A stretch of DNA of 64,000 bases from an uncultured Cytophagales bacterium (GTDB taxonomy: Bacteria; Bacteroidota; Bacteroidia; Cytophagales; Thermoflexibacteraceae), in the NCBI GenBank assembly GCA_938039675.1, contig CALHUI010000014.1, positions 124,001 through 188,000 on the forward strand, written 5' to 3'. Position 1 is the stretch's first letter. Every line of letters begins with the position of its first letter. The position numbers and the translations under genes were made by a program. The notes beneath the pieces are model-generated. The model worked only from the letters and a program-made list of their open reading frames with translations. It did not search any database and was not told the origin of the DNA. This document shows positions 20,973 through 30,472 of the stretch, piece after piece.

Positions 20973-21016
20973 AAGCTTAATATAACTTACACGTGCAAGT
21001 TTTATTAAGCTTTTAT
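20973..21016. repeat. 44-bp near-perfect palindrome centred on CACGTG; possible terminator of the 21057-21836 gene
   Basis: 20 of 22 positions pair: AAAAGCTTAATATAACTTA-CACGTG-…AAGTTTTATTAAGCTTTT. Confidence 0.85.
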
Positions 21017-21056
21017 CTTTTATTTGGTCGATTAACCTATTGAAGTGTTGTTCTGC

Positions 21057-21836
21057 TTACCTTCTTCTACGGCTGCCGCCTAAGGAACGGCTCGGCGAAG
21101 AACTTGACTTGCGGCTGCCGCTGCTGCTGCCTACCGAAGATGATGAGGAACGACCCGAAGAACTGCTGCGCGTTACACGGCTGTTCACTTTGTCCTTAAA
21201 GGCCGTAGCACCACCCGTACGATTATAAAAATCGGGATTAGCGCGCTGACCATGCGGAGAATATGTGCCATAGGCGGGGCGACCGTCGGGCAATGCGCCG
21301 TAGTAAGGGCGACGACCGTAGTAATTATCCCGATAGTCGTAGTAGCTGTTGCGGTTAATCATACTTCCCACCAGCCCCAGCATACTGCTCATCATCGCAT
21401 ATTTGCCGTAGAATTCCCAGAATGAGCTGCCGTCTGAGCTGGTGCGCCACTGCCCGTATTGCGGGTTGCCAACATAGTTAGAGTAGCCCGGAGGCGCAAC
21501 AACTTTGCTCAATTTGCCGTCTTTTTTGCTGGCAATCTCCATGCCCATGTTTTTTTCATGCTCAAAGAAAAACTGCTCACTTACGGGCATCCAATCGGTA
21601 ATGCGTTCCTGTGGCACACTGTCTTTCATGGTAATTATCTTGTACTTGTGTTTGTACTCATCGCTGCCGATATTATCTTCCATTTCCATATCGTACAGGA
21701 TAATGGTAAAGTTCTTTTCTGAATCTAAGTCGCGAATAAGATTATCCAGTGGCGATTTGACAAACTTGCGCTCGCTACTGCCGCAAGAGGTTAACCAAAG
21801 CAAGGCAACGGGAAGTATTAAAAGAATGCGTTTCAT
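21057..21836 (-). CDS. Putative lipoprotein with Ser/Arg-rich C-terminal tail
   Basis: 259 aa; lipobox LLWLTSCGSS; tail RVTRSSSSGRSSSSSVGSSSGSRKSSSSPSRSLGGSRRRR. Confidence 0.8.
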   Translation of the reverse strand: MKRILLILPVALLWLTSCGSSERKFVKSPLDNLIRDLDSEKNFTIILYDMEMEDNIGSDEYKHKYKIITMKDSVPQERITDWMPVSEQFFFEHEKNMGMEIASKKDGKLSKVVAPPGYSNYVGNPQYGQWRTSSDGSSFWEFYGKYAMMSSMLGLVGSMINRNSYYDYRDNYYGRRPYYGALPDGRPAYGTYSPHGQRANPDFYNRTGGATAFKDKVNSRVTRSSSSGRSSSSSVGSSSGSRKSSSSPSRSLGGSRRRR

Positions 21837-21907
21837 GTGCGTATTTTTGATTTACAGGTATCTTTGATAGATACCTGTTTCTTAAACGTTTATAAGTGAA
21901 ATAAAGT

Positions 21908-22447
21908 TTAGCGCGGCAAAATGTTGTTGATAGCATCTGCCGTTTCTACAACACCCACAGACAATTCAAAATCTTGTGTATCCCATTGGTGGATAACCAA
22001 CATGTGTTTGCCGCTATCATCCAAGTAATCCCATTGTATCATCTCCACGGAATCTTCGTCTTGCGTGCTGCGGAAAAAGCCCGGATTTTCGCGCTCCAAG
22101 TAGAAGGTTATCCCTTCAAACTCAATCGAAGATGGAGCTGTCTGATGCTCTTTAAAATACTGCGCTGCATCGCCTAACTTACCGAAAGGCATCTTTTGCG
22201 TAAAAATACAGTATACTCGGTCGTCTTCCTCTACACGCATATACAGCGTTTCAGAACCGCTGACAATTTTATACTCATAAGTAAAAAAATTATCGCCCCA
22301 ATCATACTCAAACTCATCTATTACTTCCCACGTTTTAAGGTCGTAGTCAAACAGAAAACCGATGCGAAGGTCTGTAACCTTCATGTTGGTAGGGTCATAG
22401 TGCGGTTTTGGCGGATTTTGGTCTTTTTTCTTAAACAGATTGAACAT
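21908..22447 (-). CDS. DUF4178-like hypothetical protein
   Basis: 179 aa; TDLRIGFLFDYDLKTWEVIDEFEYDWGDNFFTYEYKI resembles DUF4178 proteins. Confidence 0.7.
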   Translation of the reverse strand: MFNLFKKKDQNPPKPHYDPTNMKVTDLRIGFLFDYDLKTWEVIDEFEYDWGDNFFTYEYKIVSGSETLYMRVEEDDRVYCIFTQKMPFGKLGDAAQYFKEHQTAPSSIEFEGITFYLERENPGFFRSTQDEDSVEMIQWDYLDDSGKHMLVIHQWDTQDFELSVGVVETADAINNILPR

Positions 22448-22511
22448 AGCTTTGATAGTAATAAAGTGATTCTGTTATGAAAACGGTACTTTTGCCGTTA
22501 AGTTACAATCA

Positions 22512-22907
22512 TTGCGCATGAAGAAAATATTTTATCTGCCCATACTGCTGCTGTTATTGAGCAATTGTAAGCCCAATGCCGGTCCGGAAGGATTTGACGA
22601 TGAGAGCTGGCGCAATGACCCGATGGGCTGCCAAAACAAACGCGCCAACCAAATAAATGATTTCTTAAAAATAGCTAAGCCTTATTTGCTGGAAAAATCG
22701 CTGCGGGAAATAGAGGTTCGGCAACTGCTCGGCAAGGCAGATGCCATAGAAATAGCCGAACGCGGCATGAAATTTTACAAATACTACATTGACAAAGGCA
22801 GACAATGCGAAAACGACAGCAGCAGCAGACAAGGCCGATACATTCAAATTCGCTTTAACGCACTCAATCAAGTCAATGAAGTGGCTATTATCACTCCTAA
22901 CGCTTAA
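22512..22907 (+). CDS. Putative lipoprotein
   Basis: 131 aa; lipobox LLLLSNCKPN. Confidence 0.75.
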   Translation: MRMKKIFYLPILLLLLSNCKPNAGPEGFDDESWRNDPMGCQNKRANQINDFLKIAKPYLLEKSLREIEVRQLLGKADAIEIAERGMKFYKYYIDKGRQCENDSSSRQGRYIQIRFNALNQVNEVAIITPNA

Positions 22908-22921
22908 CCCAAACACTGTAA

Positions 22922-23824
22922 ATGCTCCCTATACAAGCACTCACACCGGTCGCTTGGCCTGATTATGAACTGATAGACTGTGGTAATTTTGAGAAGTTGG
23001 AACGCTTCGGCAAGTACATTGTTGCAAGGCCTGAACCACAGGCAGTTTGGGACAAATCGCTGCCGGAACAGGAGTGGAACAAACTGGCAGGGGCATGGTT
23101 TCGCCGCGAGGAGGGCGACAAAGACCGCAACAGCGAACGAGGCAAATGGCATACCCGCCCGGGGCAACCCGATAAGTGGTGGATGCACTACCAACGCGGC
23201 AAAATGGATTTGCAATTAAAGTTGTCGCTTTCTTCGTTCAAACACGTAGGCATATTCCCCGAACAGGCCGTAAACTGGGATTATCTGACCAAGAAAATTC
23301 GGTCTATGAAAGTGCCTCATCCGCGCCTGCTGAATCTGTTTGCCTACACCGGCGTAGCATCGCTGGCTGCACGCCATGCAGGTGCAGAGGTTACTCATGT
23401 GGACTCCGTGAAACAGGTAATCACTTGGGCACGCGAAAGCATGGAAGCCTCCCGATTAGACGGCATCCGCTGGATGGTAGAAGATGCTCCCAAGTTCGTA
23501 GTCCGCGAAATCAGGCGCGGCAACCGCTACCAAGGACTGATTTTAGACCCTCCTGCCTACGGAAGAGGCCCCAACGGCGAAAAGTGGGTACTCGAGGAGC
23601 AAATTAACGAGCTTTTGAAGAATTGCGCCCAAATACTCGACCCCGACAATTATTTTTGTATCATTAATTTGTATTCCATCGGCTTTTCGCCTCTGATTGT
23701 GGAAAATCTGGTAAACGGCATTTTCGGCAAAGTAGCCCACATGGAAATCGGCGAACTATACCTGCCCGACCGCTTTAGTAAACGCCTGCCGCTGGGTATC
23801 TTTTGTCGTTTTGCGAGTTGTTAA
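22922..23824 (+). CDS. Class I SAM-dependent methyltransferase (RlmI/RlmK-like)
   Basis: 300 aa; LLNLFAYTGVASLAARHAGAEVTHVDSVKQVITWARES; LILDPPAYGRGPNGEKW. Confidence 0.9.
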   Translation: MLPIQALTPVAWPDYELIDCGNFEKLERFGKYIVARPEPQAVWDKSLPEQEWNKLAGAWFRREEGDKDRNSERGKWHTRPGQPDKWWMHYQRGKMDLQLKLSLSSFKHVGIFPEQAVNWDYLTKKIRSMKVPHPRLLNLFAYTGVASLAARHAGAEVTHVDSVKQVITWARESMEASRLDGIRWMVEDAPKFVVREIRRGNRYQGLILDPPAYGRGPNGEKWVLEEQINELLKNCAQILDPDNYFCIINLYSIGFSPLIVENLVNGIFGKVAHMEIGELYLPDRFSKRLPLGIFCRFASC

Positions 23825-23836
23825 TCAAGCAAACTC

Positions 23837-24814
23837 ATGCAGTGGTTTAGCGAATTCGGTATTACGGAAATCATACTCGTCAGCAGTTTTTTGCTGCTGT
23901 ACGGGCTGTATATCGTGCGTACTTATCGGTTAGCAAAGCGTCTGCAAACGAATGCCCGCCGCGTATGGATAAAATTTGCCCTCCGCTCGGCTTATTTCAG
24001 CCTGCTGATTATAGCCCTGATGGGACCTTCGTTTGGCGAATTGATACGCAAGGAAGTCAAATCCGTAGGCAAGGATATTTACATCGCCGTAGATTTGTCC
24101 CTTTCCATGAACGCTACCGACATTCAGCCTTCGCGCCTTTCCAAAGTCAAATTTGAACTCAAAAGGCTGGTAGATAACCTGACCAACGACCGCATCGGGC
24201 TGATTATTTTTTCGTCGGAAGCCTTCATTCAATGCCCACTGACCTACGACAAAGGCGCTATTTACACTTGGATTGAATCGCTGAAAACCTCGTTGCTCAC
24301 CACCGGTGGCACCGATTTTGCACAACCGCTTGCATTAGCACATCGCAAACTGACTGACACAACCGAAGTGCAAAAGAAAATGCCGCAGTCCAAAATGCTT
24401 ATCCTTATCAGCGATGGCGAAGATTTTGGCGACGAAACCGAGCAAATGGTCAAAAAATTTGAACAAGATGAAATTCGCATTTTCACTGTAGGGGTAGGCA
24501 CAAAAGAGGGCGGTAAAATTCCTTTCCGCGACAACAGTTTCAAGCGCGATGTATCAGGCCGTGAGGTCATCACAAAACTCAACTCCGAATTGCTGCAAAG
24601 CATTGCTGACCAAACCGGCGGACGTTATTTTGAAATTAATGCCAGCACGGTTGAAACCAACCGCCTGATTGAAACTATCAATCAGATAGAAGGCGAACTG
24701 ATGGATAAAAAACAGTTAGACGTTACTGCCAACAACTACTCCTACTTTCTGTTTGTGGCAATCCTTCTGTTAATGGCAGATATACTTTTCACCGTTAATA
24801 TTCTCCGTATTTAA
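23837..24814 (+). CDS. VWA-domain membrane protein (BatA/BatB-like)
   Basis: 325 aa; MIDAS IYIAVDLSLSMNATDIQPSRL, N- and C-terminal TM segments. Confidence 0.9.
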   Translation: MQWFSEFGITEIILVSSFLLLYGLYIVRTYRLAKRLQTNARRVWIKFALRSAYFSLLIIALMGPSFGELIRKEVKSVGKDIYIAVDLSLSMNATDIQPSRLSKVKFELKRLVDNLTNDRIGLIIFSSEAFIQCPLTYDKGAIYTWIESLKTSLLTTGGTDFAQPLALAHRKLTDTTEVQKKMPQSKMLILISDGEDFGDETEQMVKKFEQDEIRIFTVGVGTKEGGKIPFRDNSFKRDVSGREVITKLNSELLQSIADQTGGRYFEINASTVETNRLIETINQIEGELMDKKQLDVTANNYSYFLFVAILLLMADILFTVNILRI

Positions 24815-24825
24815 TCCATATACTT

Positions 24826-25533
24826 ATGAAAAAACACCTTCTATATTGGCTATCAGCATTTTACCTGATAGCAGCAGCCTGTACCGGACAAAATAAGACC
24901 GGTGGCGAATCGTTAGACGCTATTGCTTTCCACCAAAAGATGAAAAGCACTGCAAACCCTGTTGTACTGGATGTGCGCACCAAAGGTGAATTTGTCAAGG
25001 GGCATCTGGCAAATGCCAACTGTATGGACTACAACGACGACAAGTTTCCCGATATGGTAGCCAATCTGGATAAAAATAAAACTTATTTTGTTTATTGCCT
25101 CTCGGGGGCAAGAAGCGCAGCTGCCGCCAACTATATGCGCAAGAACGGCTTTACGCAGGTGTATGACATGAAAGGCGGTATTTTGGCATGGCAAAAAAAT
25201 AACCTGCCCATAGAAATGCCCAAAGTTGCCGCACAGGACAAAATTTCACAGCAAGAATACCAACGGCTGATTAACAGCCAAAAAGTTGTACTGGTTGATT
25301 TTTACGCGCCTTGGTGTGCACCTTGCAAACAAATGGAACCCATGCTGGACGAATTAGCAAAAAAACACAAAGGGCATGTTGAAATTATTCGCATCAACAT
25401 AGACGAAAACCGCCAATTGGCAAAATCATTGCAAGTAGAAGAAATTCCGGTACTGAAAGTTTTCAAAAATGGACAGCAAACTTGGCATCACAAAGGCTTG
25501 GCAAGTAAAGTTGAAATTGAAAAGGCGCTTTAA
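24826..25533 (+). CDS. Lipoprotein with fused rhodanese and thioredoxin domains
   Basis: 235 aa; rhodanese VLDVRTKGEFVKGHLANA…YCLSGARSAAAA; thioredoxin VDFYAPWCAPCKQMEP; lipobox IAAACTGQ. Confidence 0.93.
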   Translation: MKKHLLYWLSAFYLIAAACTGQNKTGGESLDAIAFHQKMKSTANPVVLDVRTKGEFVKGHLANANCMDYNDDKFPDMVANLDKNKTYFVYCLSGARSAAAANYMRKNGFTQVYDMKGGILAWQKNNLPIEMPKVAAQDKISQQEYQRLINSQKVVLVDFYAPWCAPCKQMEPMLDELAKKHKGHVEIIRINIDENRQLAKSLQVEEIPVLKVFKNGQQTWHHKGLASKVEIEKAL

Positions 25534-25548
25534 CCTGTTGGGGCAACC

Positions 25549-25974
25549 TTAGTTATTGATGCTTAGCAACGAACCACTCAACGATGTGCGGTATCGCACC
25601 ATTGGGAAGTTGGCAGGGCCGTTAATCGGGTTGCCCTCAAAATCAAACGCCGAACGACAGCAGGGACAGCGCATAAAAAAACCCGTAGGTTCTATCTCTA
25701 CCACCCCGCAAGGATTAGACGGGTGATGCGTGCATACCCTGTCAAAGGCGATGAAAGCATTAGACGCACGCCGATAAATAATCAAGCCGCGAATGCCTCC
25801 TGTTTCGTACACAAATCCTCTGTCAAAGCGCAGCGCCTGATAGGATGTATTGTTCAGGTCTATCAGTTTTTGTACAAAAACATAGGGCATAGGGTCTGTA
25901 ACTTGTTGTTTTTCACATCCCAACAAGCCTATTATCAATAAGCAACCGCTACAAACGGCTCCAATATTTTTCAA
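25549..25974 (-). CDS. Rieske-type 2Fe-2S lipoprotein
   Basis: CTHHPSNPCGVVEIEPTGFFMRCPCCRSAFDFEGNPINGPA (CxH…CxxC/S region). Start reassigned to TTG at 25974 (MKNIGAVCSGCLLIIGLLGCEKQQ) because the ATG at 26130 overlaps the divergent gene. Confidence 0.75.
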   Translation of the reverse strand: MKNIGAVCSGCLLIIGLLGCEKQQVTDPMPYVFVQKLIDLNNTSYQALRFDRGFVYETGGIRGLIIYRRASNAFIAFDRVCTHHPSNPCGVVEIEPTGFFMRCPCCRSAFDFEGNPINGPANFPMVRYRTSLSGSLLSINN

Positions 25975-26044
25975 TATTATTTGCAAAGCGTTACAGCTAA
26001 AAGGTACTATATTTGCTCCAATTGTTGCAAAAATACGACTTTTT

Positions 26045-26725
26045 ATGAAGCAAGGTTTCACGCTCGTCGCAGGCATTTTCCTGTTACTATTCGCAACTTC
26101 AAACGCTTTTGCGCAGTTTAGCGTCAGCATTGGTGGCGGAACAGCGAAATATTTCGGGAAAACAATTGGTATCTATCCACAAGTAAACCCTAATGAATTC
26201 CCTTTTATTTTTGGTGGCAGGTTGCGGGTCGGATACGGATTTTTGGAACAAAATAGTATCAATGTAAGCTTTGGCTATTATGCTCCCTCTTCACCGTTAT
26301 ACAACTATGGTAACTATGTGCTCACCTCACTCCGTGTGCAAAATATGGAACTGGAACTGAACTATCACCGCTATCTGTCGGGGCGTTACAGTTTCCCAGA
26401 AGCAAAAACATATGCATTGGTAGGTTTTAGTGCCATTATGTCTAATCATATTCCGGATGCAGTTATTGAACTGGTTGCACCGGGCGAACGCAAATTCTTT
26501 GAAAACCGCCGCATAGAAACAGGTCATGTAAATATTGGCTTGGGTGGTGAAGTACCCGTACGTGGGGCTTTTCTCTTTTTGGAAGCCAAGGCAGCTATTC
26601 ATATGAATGCCTTCCTTAATAAAACCACTATTTGGGAAACCAGCCTGATTAATTTCGGTGCTGCCACGGCAGGCATTCGCTTCCTTGTGGGCGGCGGCCG
26701 AAGCCGTGCACCAAGAGGCCGTTAA
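26045..26725 (+). CDS. Outer-membrane beta-barrel-like hypothetical protein
   Basis: 226 aa; signal peptide …LLFATSNAFAQ; alternating pattern with Gly-rich strands (GGRLRVGYGFLEQNSINVSFGYY). Confidence 0.7.
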   Translation: MKQGFTLVAGIFLLLFATSNAFAQFSVSIGGGTAKYFGKTIGIYPQVNPNEFPFIFGGRLRVGYGFLEQNSINVSFGYYAPSSPLYNYGNYVLTSLRVQNMELELNYHRYLSGRYSFPEAKTYALVGFSAIMSNHIPDAVIELVAPGERKFFENRRIETGHVNIGLGGEVPVRGAFLFLEAKAAIHMNAFLNKTTIWETSLINFGAATAGIRFLVGGGRSRAPRGR

Positions 26726-26770
26726 AAGCATCGTTTGCTAGCTGCTTACTACTACCCCATAAGCAACAGA

Positions 26771-26807
26771 AAATCCCCGACAATTTTTTCATGAATGTCG
26801 GGGATTT
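26771..26807. terminator. Bidirectional intrinsic terminator between convergent genes
   Basis: 12-bp perfect stem AAATCCCCGACA/TGTCGGGGATTT flanked by A- and T-rich sequence. Confidence 0.85.
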
Positions 26808-26815
26808 TTGTTTTA

Positions 26816-29449
26816 TCAGAATCCGATGCCTAATCGGAAGGCATTGGCTATCGGTTGGTCGCGTTGGAAAGCCATTACATAATCCACGCGCAGAATCTTA
26901 AAAATTTTCTCAATACCTAACGTCAGTTCGGCATACTGTTTCAGTTGCTCCGTGTACAGCACGTGTAAACCTGCCACCTCCTGCCAGCGTAACTTTTTCA
27001 ACAGCGGAATTTTGTTAAACAGAAAGCCGTTGAAGTGGTGTTCGGCGTGTCCTTCAAAGAATGTTCCCGAGGTGCTGTATTGGTAATAAGGTAAGGCGCG
27101 AAAACTCCGCAGCGCCAATGGGTTAAAGATGGTTTGCGTGGTATTAAAATGTTTAAAATCCATGAACTGCAAACGGTTGGTATTCAGAAAAGTACCTACC
27201 GAAAAGTCATATTCGGTGCTGCCCAGCATTCCCAGATTCAGCTCATCTTCTACCGAAAAGTGCACGTAGTCATAGTCCACATCTGCCATGCCCTTCTTAT
27301 AAGCCAGCGTGAATACAGGCCATTTAGAGCCCAGAAAAACGCGGCGATTGGGGAAACTGCGGTATTGGCTGCCGGGCTGATAACGCATCCTGAATCCTAA
27401 AACAACTGCCTGATGGGCTTCAAATGCCGGGCTGTTGTTCAGTGGATTTTGCGGGTCGTTACCGGTATATTCACGGTCGGTAATATCGCGCCGCCAGAAA
27501 GTGGGCAATGCCTCTGCGTTCGTAAGCGGACTGCGGCGCTCCCACTGAACAGATGCCCATAAATTCAGGTCGCGGGCAACCTGCATACCGTTTTGTACAA
27601 TCGCATAGGCTTTCTCGTACAGTTTCATGAAGTTCTGCTCTGTCCAAAGCGTATAGCTGGTGTTGTGGGTAAACGGAATAGCATCGGGGTTGAACTGTAA
27701 GGCTTTGTTGCCTGCTTCTGCAAGAACATAAAGCCTGTTGATAGCATTGAACCGATGGGACACGCCAAGTCCGCCATAAGGCCGTTGCAGATTAAACCCG
27801 TAATGCAAATTGCTGTAAACAGAGGTGTTGCCCGTACGGGCACTATCGTAGCGGTTCATTTGCAGGTTCATATCTAATGCCCAGCCTTCTACGGTATTGA
27901 ACTGAATGCCATTAATAGGTGCAGATATATTAAAATTAACCCTTTGGGACGATTTATTATACCGATAACCCGTCAGTATATTAATAGGCTTAAACTTATT
28001 GCGAATTTCATCTACCGAATCTTTGTAAGATACCGACTCTACTACCTGCCGAATGCTATCCTTCAGCATATAGTCCGCGCGTTCCTCATCGGTCAGGGGA
28101 ATGGGGCGAACCTGTGCCCAGTAGTTGGTATCGGCCATGTTGGCTTCTTTTTCTACCCGTATCAGCTCTCCTTTGAAAAAATATTTGCCATAGGGTTGGT
28201 CTAATTTGTTCGACATAGACTGTGCAACCGATACGCTGTCAGATTTATTAACAGGTGGTTTTTCCATTATTTTGGTAGTTGCAATAGGCTGCTTGCTGCG
28301 GGCTTTTCGGGGTGGTGCCGTTTTAGCAAGAGCAGGCGTTTGTTTTTCCTGCGCAACGGATGTGGTGGAAGTATAATACTTGGAAGGCAGTACATAAGAG
28401 GAAAACACACCCGTATAACTGCCTGCAAACTTGAGCTTAATACCCAGTATTTCAATGCCGCCGCTTCCATCAATTACCTGCGAACCCAGCATCCAGACTT
28501 GGTCGCTGACGGGTATGTACTGTTGGCGAACGCGCACGGTATCTACAAAATCCACACCTGCGTCTTTGGTAATATAAAGGTCGGTGCTGTGAATGCGCCA
28601 AGTGCTGTCCTGTATGTAGATATAGCCACTGAACAGCGGTGCACCCTTGGCGCGGGGTATTACCTTTATCTTGTTGATTGTCAAACCCTTGTCTTTATAC
28701 TCCCCGATGTATTGGAAGCGATAATGTACAAATGAGGTTGCGGCTATGGGCGATATGAAGTTGCGCTCGGCAAAACTCTCCATTGAGTTTTCATAAAAGT
28801 TGAATTTGAAGGCCATGGCACTGTTCCAACTGAATCCGCGATTATTGCCACTGACTTTGGAGGATAGCATGACTTCTTTCTGCTTATTCGGAGCCTCAAA
28901 ATAGTAGCGCGAAAGCGACTCTGAGAGGTAGATAATGCCCGAACGATTTTTATCTAACCCGGGAAGAATGACATCTTGCCCCAGAATTTTCTTGGGCGCA
29001 TTCAAGATTCGCTGCAAACCTTTGATATATACCTGACACTCAAACCTGTCTACCTGATTGAGATAAAACTTACGGTTGCGCTGCGCAGCGCGAATAATGG
29101 CATAGGCGGGGTCTTCATCTTTGCTACTCACCTGTACTTCTTTCAGAACAACCGGCTGTGGCTTCATCTGTAAGTCTAATGTCAGCGTTTGTCCTTTGCT
29201 TATTTCTATCTCGCGAGTTTCGGTCTGATAGCCTAAGTAACGAAAAACGATACGCCTTTTACCTGAACCTATTTCCAAGAAGTACTCCCCCTCGGCATTA
29301 GTGGTTGTACCATTAGATGTTCCTTCCTCAAAAACCGTCAGATACGGCATCGGTTGGTTTTGCTCGTCGGTAACGCGCCCACGAACTTTTTGTGCCTGAA
29401 CGGTAAACACCAGCAAGCAAGACAATATCGGCAACGGTAAGTTTTTCAT
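26816..29449 (-). CDS. DUF5686 / carboxypeptidase-like regulatory domain outer-membrane protein
   Basis: 877 aa; VRGRVTDEQNQPMPYLTVFEEGTSNGTTTNAEGEYFLEI followed by a DUF5686-like barrel ending FRLGIGF. Confidence 0.88.
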   Translation of the reverse strand: MKNLPLPILSCLLVFTVQAQKVRGRVTDEQNQPMPYLTVFEEGTSNGTTTNAEGEYFLEIGSGKRRIVFRYLGYQTETREIEISKGQTLTLDLQMKPQPVVLKEVQVSSKDEDPAYAIIRAAQRNRKFYLNQVDRFECQVYIKGLQRILNAPKKILGQDVILPGLDKNRSGIIYLSESLSRYYFEAPNKQKEVMLSSKVSGNNRGFSWNSAMAFKFNFYENSMESFAERNFISPIAATSFVHYRFQYIGEYKDKGLTINKIKVIPRAKGAPLFSGYIYIQDSTWRIHSTDLYITKDAGVDFVDTVRVRQQYIPVSDQVWMLGSQVIDGSGGIEILGIKLKFAGSYTGVFSSYVLPSKYYTSTTSVAQEKQTPALAKTAPPRKARSKQPIATTKIMEKPPVNKSDSVSVAQSMSNKLDQPYGKYFFKGELIRVEKEANMADTNYWAQVRPIPLTDEERADYMLKDSIRQVVESVSYKDSVDEIRNKFKPINILTGYRYNKSSQRVNFNISAPINGIQFNTVEGWALDMNLQMNRYDSARTGNTSVYSNLHYGFNLQRPYGGLGVSHRFNAINRLYVLAEAGNKALQFNPDAIPFTHNTSYTLWTEQNFMKLYEKAYAIVQNGMQVARDLNLWASVQWERRSPLTNAEALPTFWRRDITDREYTGNDPQNPLNNSPAFEAHQAVVLGFRMRYQPGSQYRSFPNRRVFLGSKWPVFTLAYKKGMADVDYDYVHFSVEDELNLGMLGSTEYDFSVGTFLNTNRLQFMDFKHFNTTQTIFNPLALRSFRALPYYQYSTSGTFFEGHAEHHFNGFLFNKIPLLKKLRWQEVAGLHVLYTEQLKQYAELTLGIEKIFKILRVDYVMAFQRDQPIANAFRLGIGF

Positions 29450-29659
29450 GTATGCAACAGATGAAATGCTGACAGTTCAAACTGATTATATCTCAAAGAT
29501 GTTGCATTGCCGGCAAAGGTTGCTGCGCATGGGTGGAAATGTGTATGGCTATATAAATAGACATTGTCCCTGCATGTATGCTCCCTACCCCTTCAGTGAC
29601 ACCCGTGCTATTGCAGAGAGTATTATTTGCCTACCTGAATGGTTTTATAAAAGAGCTGC

Positions 29660-30292
29660 TCACCTGTAATCAATCACTACCTCTTGCGAAGGGGGTGCAT
29701 CGGTGGCGGAGAAATTTTGAGTAGCAACAATGGCATTTGCCCATTCGTCAAACTTGCCGGTATAAGCACCGCAACCAATGTATTGGTAAGAACTGTTGAG
29801 TATATTACGACGGTGGCCGGGCGAATTCATCCAACCTAAAATAATCTTCTTTGCCTGATCGAGGTAAGAACCGGCAATATGTGAATGATAAATAATATTT
29901 TCTCCCGTATAGCTATTATTTATACCTTCTGCCGCTATGCGTTTGCCGGACGTTTCCTTTCCTTGAACGGGGCTTTTATGCGAGAAAAAGTTCAGCCGCA
30001 TCATGTCTTTGGAATGTTCAAAAGCAGCTTTTTCAAGTGCAGCCGAGTGCTTAAAAGGTTTTTGTTGATGCATATCGCGTTGCCAATTGGTTGCATAAAA
30101 GATGGCAGCATTGAGCAGCGCGTAGTCAATATTTTTGCTATCAATCGGCTGATGCGCCATAGGCAATTGGGCAAAACTCTTGTAGTCGTGCTTGGCATAC
30201 ATTTCACGTGTCCATTTTGTCTGTACAGGTGCATGAGCCATCGTAATGAATCCTACTACAAGGCTGTAAACGATTGGATGCGATTTTTTCAT
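29660..30292 (-). CDS. CAP (SCP/PR1) domain secreted protein
   Basis: 210 aa; EHSKDMMRLNFFSHKSPVQG…, ILGWMNSPGHRRNILNSSYQYIGCGAY. Confidence 0.92.
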   Translation of the reverse strand: MKKSHPIVYSLVVGFITMAHAPVQTKWTREMYAKHDYKSFAQLPMAHQPIDSKNIDYALLNAAIFYATNWQRDMHQQKPFKHSAALEKAAFEHSKDMMRLNFFSHKSPVQGKETSGKRIAAEGINNSYTGENIIYHSHIAGSYLDQAKKIILGWMNSPGHRRNILNSSYQYIGCGAYTGKFDEWANAIVATQNFSATDAPPSQEVVIDYR

Positions 30293-30472
30293 GGTTTCAA
30301 CACTTAGGATTTAGGCAATCAAACAACTTAAACACATGCATAAGCGGAGATTTCACGAATGAATGCCGATTGGGATGCTCTATAAAAAAATCTGCGCTAT
30401 CCACATTCAACAGAAGAACGTCAAAACTTGCTTTTGTAATTTTAATATCCTTTCGCCGAAAACTTTCCAATT

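Noticed and set aside
21040-21228. 62-aa + strand ORF LLLRLPPKERLGEELDLRLPLLLPTEDDEERPEELL
   Set aside because: Reverse complement of the Ser/Arg-rich tail of the 21057-21836 gene; its odd composition is a by-product.
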